From: Tangfeifania diversioriginum
GTDB taxonomy: Bacteria; Bacteroidota; Bacteroidia; Bacteroidales; Prolixibacteraceae
Assembly (NCBI RefSeq): GCF_900141875.1
Contig: NZ_FQZE01000013.1
Span: 1 to 64,000, forward strand
DNA length: 64,000 bases
Reading direction: 5' to 3'
The translations under genes and the position numbers were made by a program. A model generated the notes under the pieces. That model had not been told where the DNA came from. It ran no database searches and saw only the letters and a list, made by a program, of their open reading frames with translations. This document shows, piece by piece, positions 37,272-47,357 of the stretch (positions are counted from its first letter, which is position 1; every line of letters starts with the position of its first letter).

Positions 37272-37337
37272 ATGAAAAAATTAATGGACTGGTTTATTAA
37301 ACTATTTACAACGGTCAAAGTCCAAAACATTGTTTAA
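37272..37337 (+). CDS. Possible 21-aa peptide in front of the export operon
   Basis: ATG-started short frame coding MKKLMDWFIKLFTTVKVQNI plus Val: an amphipathic, basic and aromatic peptide that ends 24 nt before the GTG of the ABC ATPase gene. Such a frame could be a leader peptide or a small toxin-like peptide. At this length chance is a serious alternative. Confidence 0.25.
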   Translation: MKKLMDWFIKLFTTVKVQNIV

Positions 37338-37361
37338 TTCGAAAATAAGAAAATTACTACC

Positions 37362-38255
37362 GTGCATATTAAAATTGAAGGACTGAGCAAGGTTTATAAA
37401 AACGGGAATTACGCCATAAAAAACCTGAATCTGGATATTCCGAACGGCATGTTTGGTTTGCTGGGGCCCAACGGGGCAGGAAAATCGACACTGATGCGGA
37501 TATTGGTTACGTTAATGAAACCAACAAAAGGGAAAGTGTCAGTGAATGAACTCGACATTGCCAAAAACCGCCGCGAAATAAGGGCCATGCTGGGTTACCT
37601 GCCACAAGATTTCAGCTTCTTTTCAAAACTGAAAACCTACGAATTTCTGGATTATGCAGCACGCCTCGCCGGCATGAAAAATGCTTCTGCACGTCGCACG
37701 GCAGTTGACCAGATGCTCGAGGAAGTTGGCCTTTTTGAGGCCCGCGACCGCAATGCCAACAAACTGTCGGGCGGTATGAAACGGAGGCTGGGAATTGCAC
37801 AGGCGCTCATCAACGACCCCAAAATTATTATTGTTGACGAACCCACCACCGGCCTCGACCCCGAGGAACGTATTCGTTTCCGTAATCTCCTTTCAACCCT
37901 GAGCACACGCGATGTAATCATTATCCTCTCCACACATATTGTTGGCGATATTTCGAGTACCTGCGACAATATGGCCTTGCTCAACCAGGGGCAACTGGCT
38001 TTTAACGGTTCGCCCGAGGAGCTGGTTAAAAAAGCCGAAGGCAATGTATGGCTCATTAAAGCTACTGAAAAAGAATACCTGGAAATAAACGAAAAATACC
38101 CGGTTATTTCAACAATACCTACCGAAGGTGGCTGGGAAATACAAGTTGTTTCGCCCGAAATAAACGGATATTATGGCAAACAAATAGACCCCAACCTTGA
38201 ACATGCCTATGTTCATTTCATGGAAAATAAACTCAATCAATGGTCAAATTCATAA
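37362..38255 (+). CDS. ABC transporter ATP-binding protein, first gene of the export operon
   Basis: 297 aa, GTG start at 37362. The nucleotide-binding domain has Walker A LLGPNGAGKST (Lys41), the Q-loop YLPQDF, the signature KLSGGMKRRLGIAQA, Walker B IIIVDEPTTGLDP and the switch His in LSTHIVGDI. The C-terminal 80 residues are an accessory beta domain, as in ABC-2-type exporters. It is followed after 18 nt by the ABC permease gene, its natural partner. Its NBD resembles that at the end of the RND-ABC fusion protein (RERIRFRNLL against EERIRFRNLL), suggesting duplication within the operon. Confidence 0.92.
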   Translation: MHIKIEGLSKVYKNGNYAIKNLNLDIPNGMFGLLGPNGAGKSTLMRILVTLMKPTKGKVSVNELDIAKNRREIRAMLGYLPQDFSFFSKLKTYEFLDYAARLAGMKNASARRTAVDQMLEEVGLFEARDRNANKLSGGMKRRLGIAQALINDPKIIIVDEPTTGLDPEERIRFRNLLSTLSTRDVIIILSTHIVGDISSTCDNMALLNQGQLAFNGSPEELVKKAEGNVWLIKATEKEYLEINEKYPVISTIPTEGGWEIQVVSPEINGYYGKQIDPNLEHAYVHFMENKLNQWSNS

Positions 38256-38273
38256 TAATTAAAGCGGCAAAAA

Positions 38274-41200
38274 ATGATTTCATTTCATAATATATTATCC
38301 ATTGCCAAATACGAGCGGAAAACATTACTGCGTAGCTGGTTTTTCCGCATTTTCAGCATACTATCGCTTTTAGTTCTTTTTGGTCTGAATTTCGGGATGA
38401 TTATTGAAGGCGGCGGAGAACAGGGCTGGGCAATCCGGAGTATTCCCTCAGCCATTCCCTACTTCAACCTGCTCATCCTGAATGTGGCACAGGCAATTAT
38501 TGCAGTTTTCCTGGCCTCCGATTTTTTAAAGCGCGACAAAAAACTCGATACCACCGAGGTAATTTACATGCGCTCGATGACCAACGGCGAATATGTAATC
38601 GGAAAAACATGGGGAAACCTGCAGGTATTTTTGGTGTTGAATATTGCTGTAGTAATTATGGCGTTAATATTCAATGCGCTTTCGCAATCCACTGCCATAA
38701 ACTGGGAAGCTTACGCCTATTACCTCGTACTCATCAGTGTTCCAACGCTCATTTTTATTATGGGACTTTCGTTTCTGCTCATGAGTGTAATCCGCAACCA
38801 GGCCATCACATTTGTAATTATTTTAGGATACATTGGAGTCACACTTTTTCTGCTTGAGGCAAAATATTATTACCTTTTCGATTACATGGCCTTCAACATC
38901 CCCATGTTGAGTTCCGACATTGTTGGATTTGGCAACCTCGATAAAATTATAATGCACCGTGGCATTTACCTTTCATTGGGACTTGGGTTTATTTTTCTGA
39001 CTATTTACTTGCTGAAACGGCTGCCCCAGTCAGATTCGATGACTGTTTTTTCACTCCTTTTCGGCATTCTGTTTTTTGCTGCCGGGGGTTACCTGGGCTA
39101 CAATCATATTAACGATTTTAAATCGACTGAAAAGCTGCGCAACGAACTTGTGGAACTGAACAACAAGTATGTTAATGAACCCGTGCCATCCACTACAAGC
39201 CATTCCATTTTGCTTGAACACAAAAACAATACAATTGAGGCCGTTTCGAAAATGACCCTGAAAAACGAAACCTCAAATGACATTAACAAACTTATAATCA
39301 GCCTGAACAACGGGCTTAAAATCAATAGCCTGAAATGGAACGGCTCCGAAATTCCTTTCACCCGCGAGTTCCACGTGCTCACGCCATCGCAAAATATCAG
39401 CCTTTCGCCGGGCGAAGAGGGAACCCTGGAAATTGAATATGCCGGCACGATCAACGAGGACATGACCTACCTCGATATCGACGAAAAAACCCGGCAGGAG
39501 AAATTCGGAAAATTTGTGCTGAACGTAGAAAAACGTTACGCATTTCTCACCCCGCAATATGTTTTACTCACCTCGGAAACAAGCTGGTACCCCAAAACCG
39601 GCGTTACATACAGCTCTGAAAATGTGGGCTGGAACCATCCAGAATTTATTGATTTCGACCTGGAGGTAAAAACAGATCCGGCACTGAAAGCAATTTCCCA
39701 GGGAAATATCACCGAAGTGGCACCGGGGCATTACAAATTCGAAAGCAATCTGCCCTTAACCCAAATATCGCTGGCCATTGGAAATTATGAAGAGAAAAAA
39801 ATCGAGCAAGACAGTATCGAGTTTGGAATCTGGCACATCGAAGGCCACGATTATTTCACTGAATCATTTTCTGAAATTCAAGATACTATCCCGCAGTTAA
39901 TCAATGAACGGTTATCTGATTTTGAAATAACTTATAACCTCGATTACGCTTTTGAGCGGCTGTTTTTAGTTGAAGTGCCTGCACAATTCAAAACATACGA
40001 GCGCGTTTGGGCCTCACGGCATGAACTGATCCAGCCCGAACAAATTCTCATTCCCGAAAAAGGGTACTCCATGAGGGAAGCTGACTTCGAAGGAATGAAA
40101 AAACGGATGCAGCGGTGGGGGCGCCGAGGAAATGATAATATGACCGAAAAAGACATGCAAATCAGGCTGTTTTACGATTTTGCACGGATTTTCAGCGAAG
40201 AACTGGCCACCGATTTTCAGGGTGGGCGCGGTGGATTTACCGTTGTGGAATACCCCAATCCCTATTTCATTTTCCCACTGTTTTATAATTTCCAGAACAA
40301 CATACAGTCTGAACAGTACCCCATAATAAACCGCATTTTTGAAGCTTACCTGAAAAGCCAGTCGATGGACATGCGCAGGGGCTGGATGCGCGACATGCAG
40401 GGAATGAGCGACGACGAGCTGGCCAATATTGCCCTGCAGGACAGCACATTCGAGGAAATTATCGCCGATCCTGATCAAAAAAGAATTGTCGATAATGTAA
40501 TCAAACTAAAAGGGGAAGTCCTTTTTTCAATGGTGGAGTGGCGCGCCGGCCCGGAAGAATTTGAAAAATTTCTGCGCCAGATATTAACTGAGTGCCGCTT
40601 CAAAAATATTTCATTTGAGCAGTTTGACCAACGCCTCAAACAGAAATTTGACGTTCAGCTTTTACCTTTGATGGACGACTGGTTCAAGGCCAAATCGCTG
40701 CCCGGTTTTCTCTTTTCAAATATTGAAGCTGTAAAAGTAAAATCAGACGAAATGATGAAAACCAAAGTTTCGCTGAAAGTCACGAATTTTTCTGATATTG
40801 AAGGCATTGTGAAAATTTCTTTCCGACTGGGTGGCCGTGGTGGCCCCGGAAGAGGCCCCGGAGGAGGTGACGACATGATTAACAAACTGGTTTACCTCGA
40901 ACCGCATCAAACCAAAGAAGTTTCGTACATGCTCGATGCCGATCCGCGGATGTACATGATAAATACACTTACTTCACAAAATATTCCGCAGCTTATTATG
41001 GACGGCATGGGAGGTATTGAAGAAGATCCGAAAGCAGTTGCTTTTGAGGGCGAAAGAGTAGTGGACGAACCAGTAACAAAAGAACAGCCGGGTGAAATTA
41101 TTGTGGACAATGAAGATCCGGAATTTGAAATAATGACCACCGAAGATATCAGCCTGCTCGAAAAATGGCTGTTGAACGATGAGTTAACCGACAAAAGAAA

Positions 41201-41612
41201 ATATTCAGGTATGAATTACTGGCGGCCGCCATCAAACTGGACCGCAGTAACCAACTCCGAGTTTTACGGTGAATATGTGCGCTCGGGTTATTACATTAAA
41301 GCCGGCGACGGTTCGCTGAAAGCCCGCTGGCACGTACCCGTTACCGAACCGGGTTATTACGATGTGCATTACCACCTGTACAAATCGAGAAGGATGAGGC
41401 GACGAGGCGGCGATGAAAGAGGTGAATACAATTTCACCATTCACAGCGACGACGGTACCGAAGAACAAACCTTGTCGATACAAAGCGCCGACGAGGGATG
41501 GAACCACCTCGGTTCGTTCTACTTTTCGCCCGACACAGCGCTCATCGAGCTTTCCAACGAGTCGCAAATGCGTATTATTTTTGCTGATGCAGTGAGATTA
41601 ACAAAATTGTAA
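38274..41612 (+). CDS. ABC-2 permease fused to an inactive M1-peptidase-like part and a golvesin-like domain
   Basis: 1112 aa. Residues 1-280 form an ABC-2 permease with six to seven membrane segments (start ILSIAKYERKTLLRSWFFRI). A large extracytoplasmic part follows (about 290-840) that resembles the ABC permease/M1 aminopeptidase proteins of Bacteroidota, with YLDIDEKTR, TSETSWYPKTGV and ILIPEKGYSM in the right places. However, no HExxH occurs anywhere in the protein, so zinc-peptidase activity is not expected. The last 120 residues (NSEFYGEYVRSGYYIKAGD to IIFADAVRLTKL) match the golvesin/xanthan-lyase type CBD-like domain. It pairs with the ATPase gene 18 nt upstream and lies 18 nt before tolC. 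Confidence 0.85.
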   Translation: MISFHNILSIAKYERKTLLRSWFFRIFSILSLLVLFGLNFGMIIEGGGEQGWAIRSIPSAIPYFNLLILNVAQAIIAVFLASDFLKRDKKLDTTEVIYMRSMTNGEYVIGKTWGNLQVFLVLNIAVVIMALIFNALSQSTAINWEAYAYYLVLISVPTLIFIMGLSFLLMSVIRNQAITFVIILGYIGVTLFLLEAKYYYLFDYMAFNIPMLSSDIVGFGNLDKIIMHRGIYLSLGLGFIFLTIYLLKRLPQSDSMTVFSLLFGILFFAAGGYLGYNHINDFKSTEKLRNELVELNNKYVNEPVPSTTSHSILLEHKNNTIEAVSKMTLKNETSNDINKLIISLNNGLKINSLKWNGSEIPFTREFHVLTPSQNISLSPGEEGTLEIEYAGTINEDMTYLDIDEKTRQEKFGKFVLNVEKRYAFLTPQYVLLTSETSWYPKTGVTYSSENVGWNHPEFIDFDLEVKTDPALKAISQGNITEVAPGHYKFESNLPLTQISLAIGNYEEKKIEQDSIEFGIWHIEGHDYFTESFSEIQDTIPQLINERLSDFEITYNLDYAFERLFLVEVPAQFKTYERVWASRHELIQPEQILIPEKGYSMREADFEGMKKRMQRWGRRGNDNMTEKDMQIRLFYDFARIFSEELATDFQGGRGGFTVVEYPNPYFIFPLFYNFQNNIQSEQYPIINRIFEAYLKSQSMDMRRGWMRDMQGMSDDELANIALQDSTFEEIIADPDQKRIVDNVIKLKGEVLFSMVEWRAGPEEFEKFLRQILTECRFKNISFEQFDQRLKQKFDVQLLPLMDDWFKAKSLPGFLFSNIEAVKVKSDEMMKTKVSLKVTNFSDIEGIVKISFRLGGRGGPGRGPGGGDDMINKLVYLEPHQTKEVSYMLDADPRMYMINTLTSQNIPQLIMDGMGGIEEDPKAVAFEGERVVDEPVTKEQPGEIIVDNEDPEFEIMTTEDISLLEKWLLNDELTDKRKYSGMNYWRPPSNWTAVTNSEFYGEYVRSGYYIKAGDGSLKARWHVPVTEPGYYDVHYHLYKSRRMRRRGGDERGEYNFTIHSDDGTEEQTLSIQSADEGWNHLGSFYFSPDTALIELSNESQMRIIFADAVRLTKL

Positions 41613-41630
41613 AACATTTAATCAAAAAAT

Positions 41631-43136
41631 ATGATGCTTTTAACTACAATGAAACGAATGCAAAAAACAATTTTCCTTGGACTGATACTGGTGTTTATTG
41701 TCCAGGGAGCCAACGCACAGGAAGTGCTTACCCTCAATAAAGCATTTGATATTGCTGAAACGGGAAGCCCCGATTTGAAACGATCGCTGCTTAACCTGGA
41801 GCGTTACCAAAAAAGCCTCGAAGCGCAGAGAGCCGCGTTAAAATCACGGTTTTCGCTCGATGTTTCACCCGTGATGTTCAGCCGTAACCGCCGGTTCGAC
41901 AACCGTGTTTCCGAATGGTACACCAACGAAAATTTTGAAACCAATGCACTTTTCAGGGTAGAACAACCAATACTGATTACAGATGGAACCCTTTCGTTAA
42001 CCAACGAGTTTGGCTGGTCAAGCAGCTATTCAGATGCCAACGACCTCGAGAGCGAAGTGTTTTACAATAACCTGTACCTCAATTTAAACCAGCCCCTGTT
42101 TACCTACAACAGGCAAAAACTGGAGCTGAAAGAGCTGGAGCTGAATTTTGAAAATGCCAACATCAGCTACGCCATGCAGCGCCTTAACCTGGAACGGAAT
42201 GTGACCGAATTCTTTTATAACGTTTACATGGCCCAGATGAACCTGAACGTGGCAAAAGATGAACTGGAAAACACCCAGAAGAGTTACGACATCATAAAAA
42301 ATAAAGTGGAAGCGGGACTTGCCGCACAGGAAGAATTATACCAGGCAGAACTGAACCTGGCTACTTCAAAATCAACAGTACAAAACTCCGAAGTTTCTTT
42401 CGAAAATGCCAAAGACCAGCTAAAACTTTACCTGGGAATGGATTTGTACGAAGACTTTTCCATCCTGGCCGATGTGGCCGTTAACCCGGTCCCGGTTGAT
42501 TTGGAAAAAGCCATAGAAACAGGGCTTGAATCACGCATGGAACTGCGCCAGCGCGAAATCGACATCCAGTCGAGCCAGTTTGAACTCATCCGCACAAAAT
42601 CAATGAATGAATTCAGAGGCGATGTGAACCTCCGGCTGGGTATTTCGGGCGATAATCCAAGCCTCGATAAAGTTTTCGATGCACCCACCAACAGCCCGTC
42701 GGTAGCCGTGAATTTCAATATCCCGCTTTTCGACTGGGGTGAAAAGAAAGCCCGTATTGCCGCGCAGGAGGCTGCTGTTGAATCGCAAAAGTTAAACCTT
42801 TCCGATGAGCGGAACCAAATCATTATCAGTATTCGCCAAACTTACCGCAACCTGCAAAACCAGTTAACACAAATTGAAATTGCAAGGCAAAACCAAACCA
42901 ACGCACAACTCACCTACGAAATCAATCTTGAAAGATACGAAAACGGCGACCTTACAGGTATGGATCTCAGCCTTTTCCAGAACCAGCTTTCAGAATCAAA
43001 AATATCATACAACCAGGCACTTATCAACTATAAAATTGAACTGTTAAACCTGAAAATACAAAGCTTATACGATTTTGAAAATAATGAGCCGATTCTCCCA
43101 TCAGAACTTTATATAGAAGAAAACCAAAACAATTAA
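41631..43136 (+). CDS. TolC-family outer-membrane efflux protein
   Basis: 501 aa. Signal peptide (the ATG at 41649, MKRMQKTIFLGLILVF, fits as well as that at 41631) ending in GANAQ. The mature protein shows the two OEP repeats with long coiled helices, for example NVTEFFYNVYMAQMNLNVAK and RNQIIISIRQTYRNLQNQL, and the barrel strands between. It would provide the outer-membrane channel for the adaptor and the RND pumps that follow, and possibly for the ABC parts of the operon. Gaps on both sides are about 20 nt. Confidence 0.95.
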   Translation: MMLLTTMKRMQKTIFLGLILVFIVQGANAQEVLTLNKAFDIAETGSPDLKRSLLNLERYQKSLEAQRAALKSRFSLDVSPVMFSRNRRFDNRVSEWYTNENFETNALFRVEQPILITDGTLSLTNEFGWSSSYSDANDLESEVFYNNLYLNLNQPLFTYNRQKLELKELELNFENANISYAMQRLNLERNVTEFFYNVYMAQMNLNVAKDELENTQKSYDIIKNKVEAGLAAQEELYQAELNLATSKSTVQNSEVSFENAKDQLKLYLGMDLYEDFSILADVAVNPVPVDLEKAIETGLESRMELRQREIDIQSSQFELIRTKSMNEFRGDVNLRLGISGDNPSLDKVFDAPTNSPSVAVNFNIPLFDWGEKKARIAAQEAAVESQKLNLSDERNQIIISIRQTYRNLQNQLTQIEIARQNQTNAQLTYEINLERYENGDLTGMDLSLFQNQLSESKISYNQALINYKIELLNLKIQSLYDFENNEPILPSELYIEENQNN

Positions 43137-43158
43137 ACTCAGAAAAAATTATAAAACG

Positions 43159-44217
43159 ATGAAAAGAATAAAAATCCTTACATTAATTGCAATTGTTGCA
43201 GTGTTTGCCTCTTGTAACAACCAGGGGCAGTCTGAAAGTACCGAATTAGCTGTACCTGTTTCAGTAGAAGACGTAAAACCCCAGAGTATTCAGCAGTTTG
43301 TTACCACAACCGGTACCGTAAATGCAACATCGCAGGTAACGGTTAATTCTGAAATGGCAGGAGAATATTACCTGCAAACCAACCCTGCAACAGGCAGGAC
43401 TTTTAAACTGGGCGACAGGGTACAGAAAGGGCAGACCATCATCCGCCTGGAAGATGAAGAATACGAAAACAGCATTGCAATAGAAGCCGTTGAACTGAAC
43501 CTCGAAATTTCGCAGCAGGAATACGAAAAACAAAAATCATTATATGAAAAAGGCGGGGTTACTTTATATGAACTGCGCAATTCAGAGGTGTCGAAAACCA
43601 ACGCGCAATACAACTACGAAAATGCCCAGCTTCAACTGGCCAAAATGAATATTAAAGCACCATTTACGGGAGTTATTGTTGAATTGCCCAACTACACCAG
43701 CGGAACACGTGTGGCATCAGGCTCGCCTATGTTTACACTAATGAGCTATACCGATATGTTTATGGAAATTAACCTTCCTGAAAAAAGCATTACCGAACTG
43801 GAAGTGGGTCAGGACGTGCTGGTTACTAACTATACCCTCCCGGAAGACACACTCAAAGGGACCATCACCCAGCTCTCGCCGGCAATTAGTACCGAAACCA
43901 GAACATTTACCGGAAAAATTGACATTGATAATCCGGAGCTGAAACTGCGCCCGGGAATGTTTGTGAAAGCCGATATCATTACAGCTGAAAAAGACAGCAC
44001 CATTGTTATTCCAAAAGATATCATCATGTCGGCCGGTCGTGGAAAATATGTATTTGTTGTGGGCAGGAACAGTGCCGCCGATGACCGCTGGATTACCACC
44101 GGAATTGAAAACCAGAACAATGTGGAAGTTCTCGAAGGGTTACAGGTTAACGACCGGTTAATTATAAGAGGATTTGAAACATTACGCGACGACTCGAAAG
44201 TGAAAATTATCCGGTAA
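43159..44217 (+). CDS. RND efflux periplasmic adaptor (membrane-fusion protein)
   Basis: 352 aa lipoprotein (lipobox VFASC, Cys19). Typical order: first strand of the barrel-sandwich lipoyl domain with GTVNATSQVTVNSEMAGEYY, an alpha-hairpin (about 105-160, QQEYEKQKSLYEKGGVTLYE), the second lipoyl half (MNIKAPFTGVIVELP), a beta-barrel (INLPEKSITELEVGQDV) and the membrane-proximal domain with LRPGMFVKADI. It bridges the RND pump to TolC. Followed after 35 nt by the RND gene. Confidence 0.95.
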   Translation: MKRIKILTLIAIVAVFASCNNQGQSESTELAVPVSVEDVKPQSIQQFVTTTGTVNATSQVTVNSEMAGEYYLQTNPATGRTFKLGDRVQKGQTIIRLEDEEYENSIAIEAVELNLEISQQEYEKQKSLYEKGGVTLYELRNSEVSKTNAQYNYENAQLQLAKMNIKAPFTGVIVELPNYTSGTRVASGSPMFTLMSYTDMFMEINLPEKSITELEVGQDVLVTNYTLPEDTLKGTITQLSPAISTETRTFTGKIDIDNPELKLRPGMFVKADIITAEKDSTIVIPKDIIMSAGRGKYVFVVGRNSAADDRWITTGIENQNNVEVLEGLQVNDRLIIRGFETLRDDSKVKIIR

Positions 44218-44252
44218 TCCGTTCCCGGAAAATCATCAGAAATATTTAAACA

Positions 44253-47200
44253 ATGAAGAAACTAACACAATTTTCTGTCAATTACCCGGTAACCATACTG
44301 ATGATTATCCTGGGAGTCGTTCTCCTCGGGTACATTTCGTATGACAAGCTTGGGGTTGACCTGTTTCCCGACTTAAATTCACCACGCATTTTCGTGGAAA
44401 TCCAATCGGGCGAACGCCCGCCCGAGGAGATGGAAAAGCAGTTTGTTGAAGACATTGAAGCGCTGGCCATCCGCCAGTCGGATGTACTTCAGGTATCTTC
44501 CATTTCGAAAGTGGGAGCGGCCCAGATAACTGTGGAGTACGCGTGGAATAAAGATATGGACGAGGCGTTCCTCGATCTGCAAAAAGCGTTGAACACCCTC
44601 ACCCAAAATTCAGATATCGACGATCTGAAAATTACGCAACACGATCCCAATACCGCCCCGGTAATGCTCATTGGCGTAAAACACAATGAAATTACCGACA
44701 TGAACGAAATCAGAAAGGTTGCCGAAAATTACATCCGCAACGAACTGGTCAGGCTCGAAGGTGTGGCCGACGTGGAACTGTCGGGCCAGGAAGAAAGTGA
44801 GGTTATTATTAAAACCGACCACTACCGCCTTGAATCGCAGGGCCTGTCGCTCGATGACCTCAGCTCACGAATCCAAAATTTTAACCGCAATGTGTCGGGT
44901 GGAAGGATTAGTGAAATGGGCCTTCAGTATATTGTGAAAGGCGTTAGCCTGTTAAGCACGGTTGAAGATTTTGAAAACCTGATTGTGGGTTACAAAGCCG
45001 TGCGGGCCGAAACCGAAGGGCAAACGCGTGTGGAAATGGCACCGGTTTACCTCAGGGATGTGGCTACTGTGGAAATTGGGAATAAAGAACCGGCCAACAT
45101 CGTGCATATTAACGGCGAACGTTGTGTGGGACTTTCAATCTATAAAGAGACCAAATACAACACCGTAAATGCAGTAAATCAAATTAACGATGCACTGGTT
45201 GATATTGAAAGGGCGCTGCCCGGCTACTCGGTGGAACTGGTCAGCAACCAGGGCACATTTATCAGCAATGCCATTGGCGAAGTGCAAAACACCGCGCTGC
45301 TGGGTATTTTGCTTGCCGTGTTTATTCTTTTCCTTTTCCTCCGCAGAATAGGGACAACATTCATTGTTAGTATCGCCATTCCTATTTCCATCATTGCCAC
45401 TTTCAACCTCATGTATTTCAACAGCCTCACCATAAATATTATGACACTGGGAGGTTTGGCCCTGGGCGCAGGCATGCTGGTTGACAATGCCATTGTGGTA
45501 CTCGAAAATATTTTTAGAAACCACGAAAACGGCCTGAGTGCCAAAGATGCTTCGGTTACAGGAACGGCAGAAGTGGGTGGTGCTATTACCGCTTCCACGC
45601 TCACTACAATTATCGTTTTCCTCCCCATTGTTTATCTGCATGGTGCATCGGGCGAGCTGTTCAAAGACCAGGCATGGACAGTGGCCTTCTCGTTGATTTC
45701 TTCACTTTTTGTAGCCATTTTTGTAATTCCCACGCTTTACCACCGCATTTATAAAAACAAAAAATCGCCGGTAAAAAAACGCTCAGTAAAAGTTGGCGGT
45801 TACGGCAGATTTCTTGAAAAAATCCTCAGGGTAAAATGGCTGGTAGTGATTTTAGCCGCTGCACTTGTTGCAGGATCGTTTATGCTGGTGCCCGGAATTG
45901 GCACCGAATTCATGCCCAAAACCGAAACAAGGGAATTTACCGTTGACCTGAAATTGCAGGAAGGCACAGAGTTACAACGCACGGAATCGACCGTACAAAA
46001 TATTGAAACCATTCTTACAGATTACCTCGGCGACAACCTCGATAAAATTTACTCGCACTCCGGGCCATCAACCGGTTTTGGCGGCGATGAAAGTTCAGTT
46101 TTCGAAGGAGAAAACACCGCCGAAATAAAGGTAATTCTCAAAAAAGAATCAACCATATCGGTAGAAAGCGCCATTGCTTCCATCGATAATCTCACCAGCA
46201 ACATTAACGGGCTTGAAGTTACTTTCACCCAGGAACAAAGTGCACTGAAATCGATACTGGGCACTGATGAAGCGCCGGTTGTGGTTGAAGTGCGCGGGGA
46301 AGATCTCGAAGAGATTGAATCCATCATGAGCCAGGTGAAAGATCGGATGACCGGTATAGACGGTTTGTTCAATGTAAAATCATCGGTTGAAGGCGGAGCA
46401 CCAGAGGTGGAAGTTTTTGTTGACAGGGTGCGTGCAGGAATGTACAACATCGACATCAACTCAGTAATTACCCAAATTCAGGATCAGCTGGAAGGGAAGA
46501 ACGCCGGCCAGCTTGAGAAAGACGGCGAAATGCGCGACATCACCATAAAGGTTCCTGAAAAAGGACTGAACGAAATTGGCAACCTGAAAATTACGGCCAA
46601 TAACCAGGAATTCAGATTAAGCGAAATTGCCGAAATCTCCTACGGAACTTCGCCCAAAGAAATTTACCGGAAAAACCAGAACCGCACGGGAAGGGTAACC
46701 GCCCAAATGGAAAAAGGGCTTGCCCTCGACCACGTGGCAACTACCATCAGGCAGGAAACAGCAGAAATTGATTTGCCGGCGAATTACCGGATTATGGTTA
46801 CCGGCGAAGAAGAGAAAAGACAGGAGTCGATAGAAAGCCTGGGTTTCGCACTGTTGCTCTCCATTGTATTGGTTTACATGGTAATGGCTTCGCAGTTCGA
46901 GTCGCTCATCCATCCGTTTACCATTTTGCTGACCATTCCGCTGGCTGTGGTAGGCAGTATTCTTATCTTTTTTGCCCTGAACAAAACGTTGAATATCATG
47001 GCGCTCATCGGGTTAATTATGCTTGCCGGAATCGCGGTAAACAACTCCATCATTTTGGTGGACCGCATTAATCAGCTCATTCGCGAAGGACTCGACCGGA
47101 AATCGGCAATTTTACAGGCCGGACAGCAGCGTATCCGCCCGATTTTCATGACCAGTATTACCACAATACTTGCCTTGCTGCCCTTAACATTTGGGTTTGG

Positions 47201-47357
47201 CGAAAGCGCTTCGCTGCGGTCGCCCATGGCGCTGGCAGTTATTGGCGGTTTGGTTACATCAACACTTTTAACACTGGTTGTAATCCCTTGTGTGTACGAT
47301 ATTTTAGACAGGTTTAAGGAATTATTTATTCGGAGAAAAGATATAGAACACAGATGA
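44253..47357 (+). CDS. RND efflux pump, HAE1 type
   Basis: 1034 aa, normal AcrB/HAE1 length, with twelve membrane segments and two large periplasmic loops. The N-terminus FSVNYPVTILMIILGVVLLG is typical. Membrane segment 4 contains GAGMLVDNAIVVLENI, with one acid of the proton relay kept and Asn in the second position, and segment 10 contains LAGIAVNNSIILVDRI, where AcrB has the relay Lys. This variant set is common in the non-AcrB branch of the family. It should use proton flow to drive export with the adaptor and TolC encoded in front of it. The next operon gene is interrupted by the GxxExxY cassette. Confidence 0.95.
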   Translation: MKKLTQFSVNYPVTILMIILGVVLLGYISYDKLGVDLFPDLNSPRIFVEIQSGERPPEEMEKQFVEDIEALAIRQSDVLQVSSISKVGAAQITVEYAWNKDMDEAFLDLQKALNTLTQNSDIDDLKITQHDPNTAPVMLIGVKHNEITDMNEIRKVAENYIRNELVRLEGVADVELSGQEESEVIIKTDHYRLESQGLSLDDLSSRIQNFNRNVSGGRISEMGLQYIVKGVSLLSTVEDFENLIVGYKAVRAETEGQTRVEMAPVYLRDVATVEIGNKEPANIVHINGERCVGLSIYKETKYNTVNAVNQINDALVDIERALPGYSVELVSNQGTFISNAIGEVQNTALLGILLAVFILFLFLRRIGTTFIVSIAIPISIIATFNLMYFNSLTINIMTLGGLALGAGMLVDNAIVVLENIFRNHENGLSAKDASVTGTAEVGGAITASTLTTIIVFLPIVYLHGASGELFKDQAWTVAFSLISSLFVAIFVIPTLYHRIYKNKKSPVKKRSVKVGGYGRFLEKILRVKWLVVILAAALVAGSFMLVPGIGTEFMPKTETREFTVDLKLQEGTELQRTESTVQNIETILTDYLGDNLDKIYSHSGPSTGFGGDESSVFEGENTAEIKVILKKESTISVESAIASIDNLTSNINGLEVTFTQEQSALKSILGTDEAPVVVEVRGEDLEEIESIMSQVKDRMTGIDGLFNVKSSVEGGAPEVEVFVDRVRAGMYNIDINSVITQIQDQLEGKNAGQLEKDGEMRDITIKVPEKGLNEIGNLKITANNQEFRLSEIAEISYGTSPKEIYRKNQNRTGRVTAQMEKGLALDHVATTIRQETAEIDLPANYRIMVTGEEEKRQESIESLGFALLLSIVLVYMVMASQFESLIHPFTILLTIPLAVVGSILIFFALNKTLNIMALIGLIMLAGIAVNNSIILVDRINQLIREGLDRKSAILQAGQQRIRPIFMTSITTILALLPLTFGFGESASLRSPMALAVIGGLVTSTLLTLVVIPCVYDILDRFKELFIRRKDIEHR

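Noticed and set aside
38274-41612. Active M1 aminopeptidase
   Set aside because: No HExxH zinc motif in the whole protein; the nearest similar string, RHELIQ, lacks the second His.
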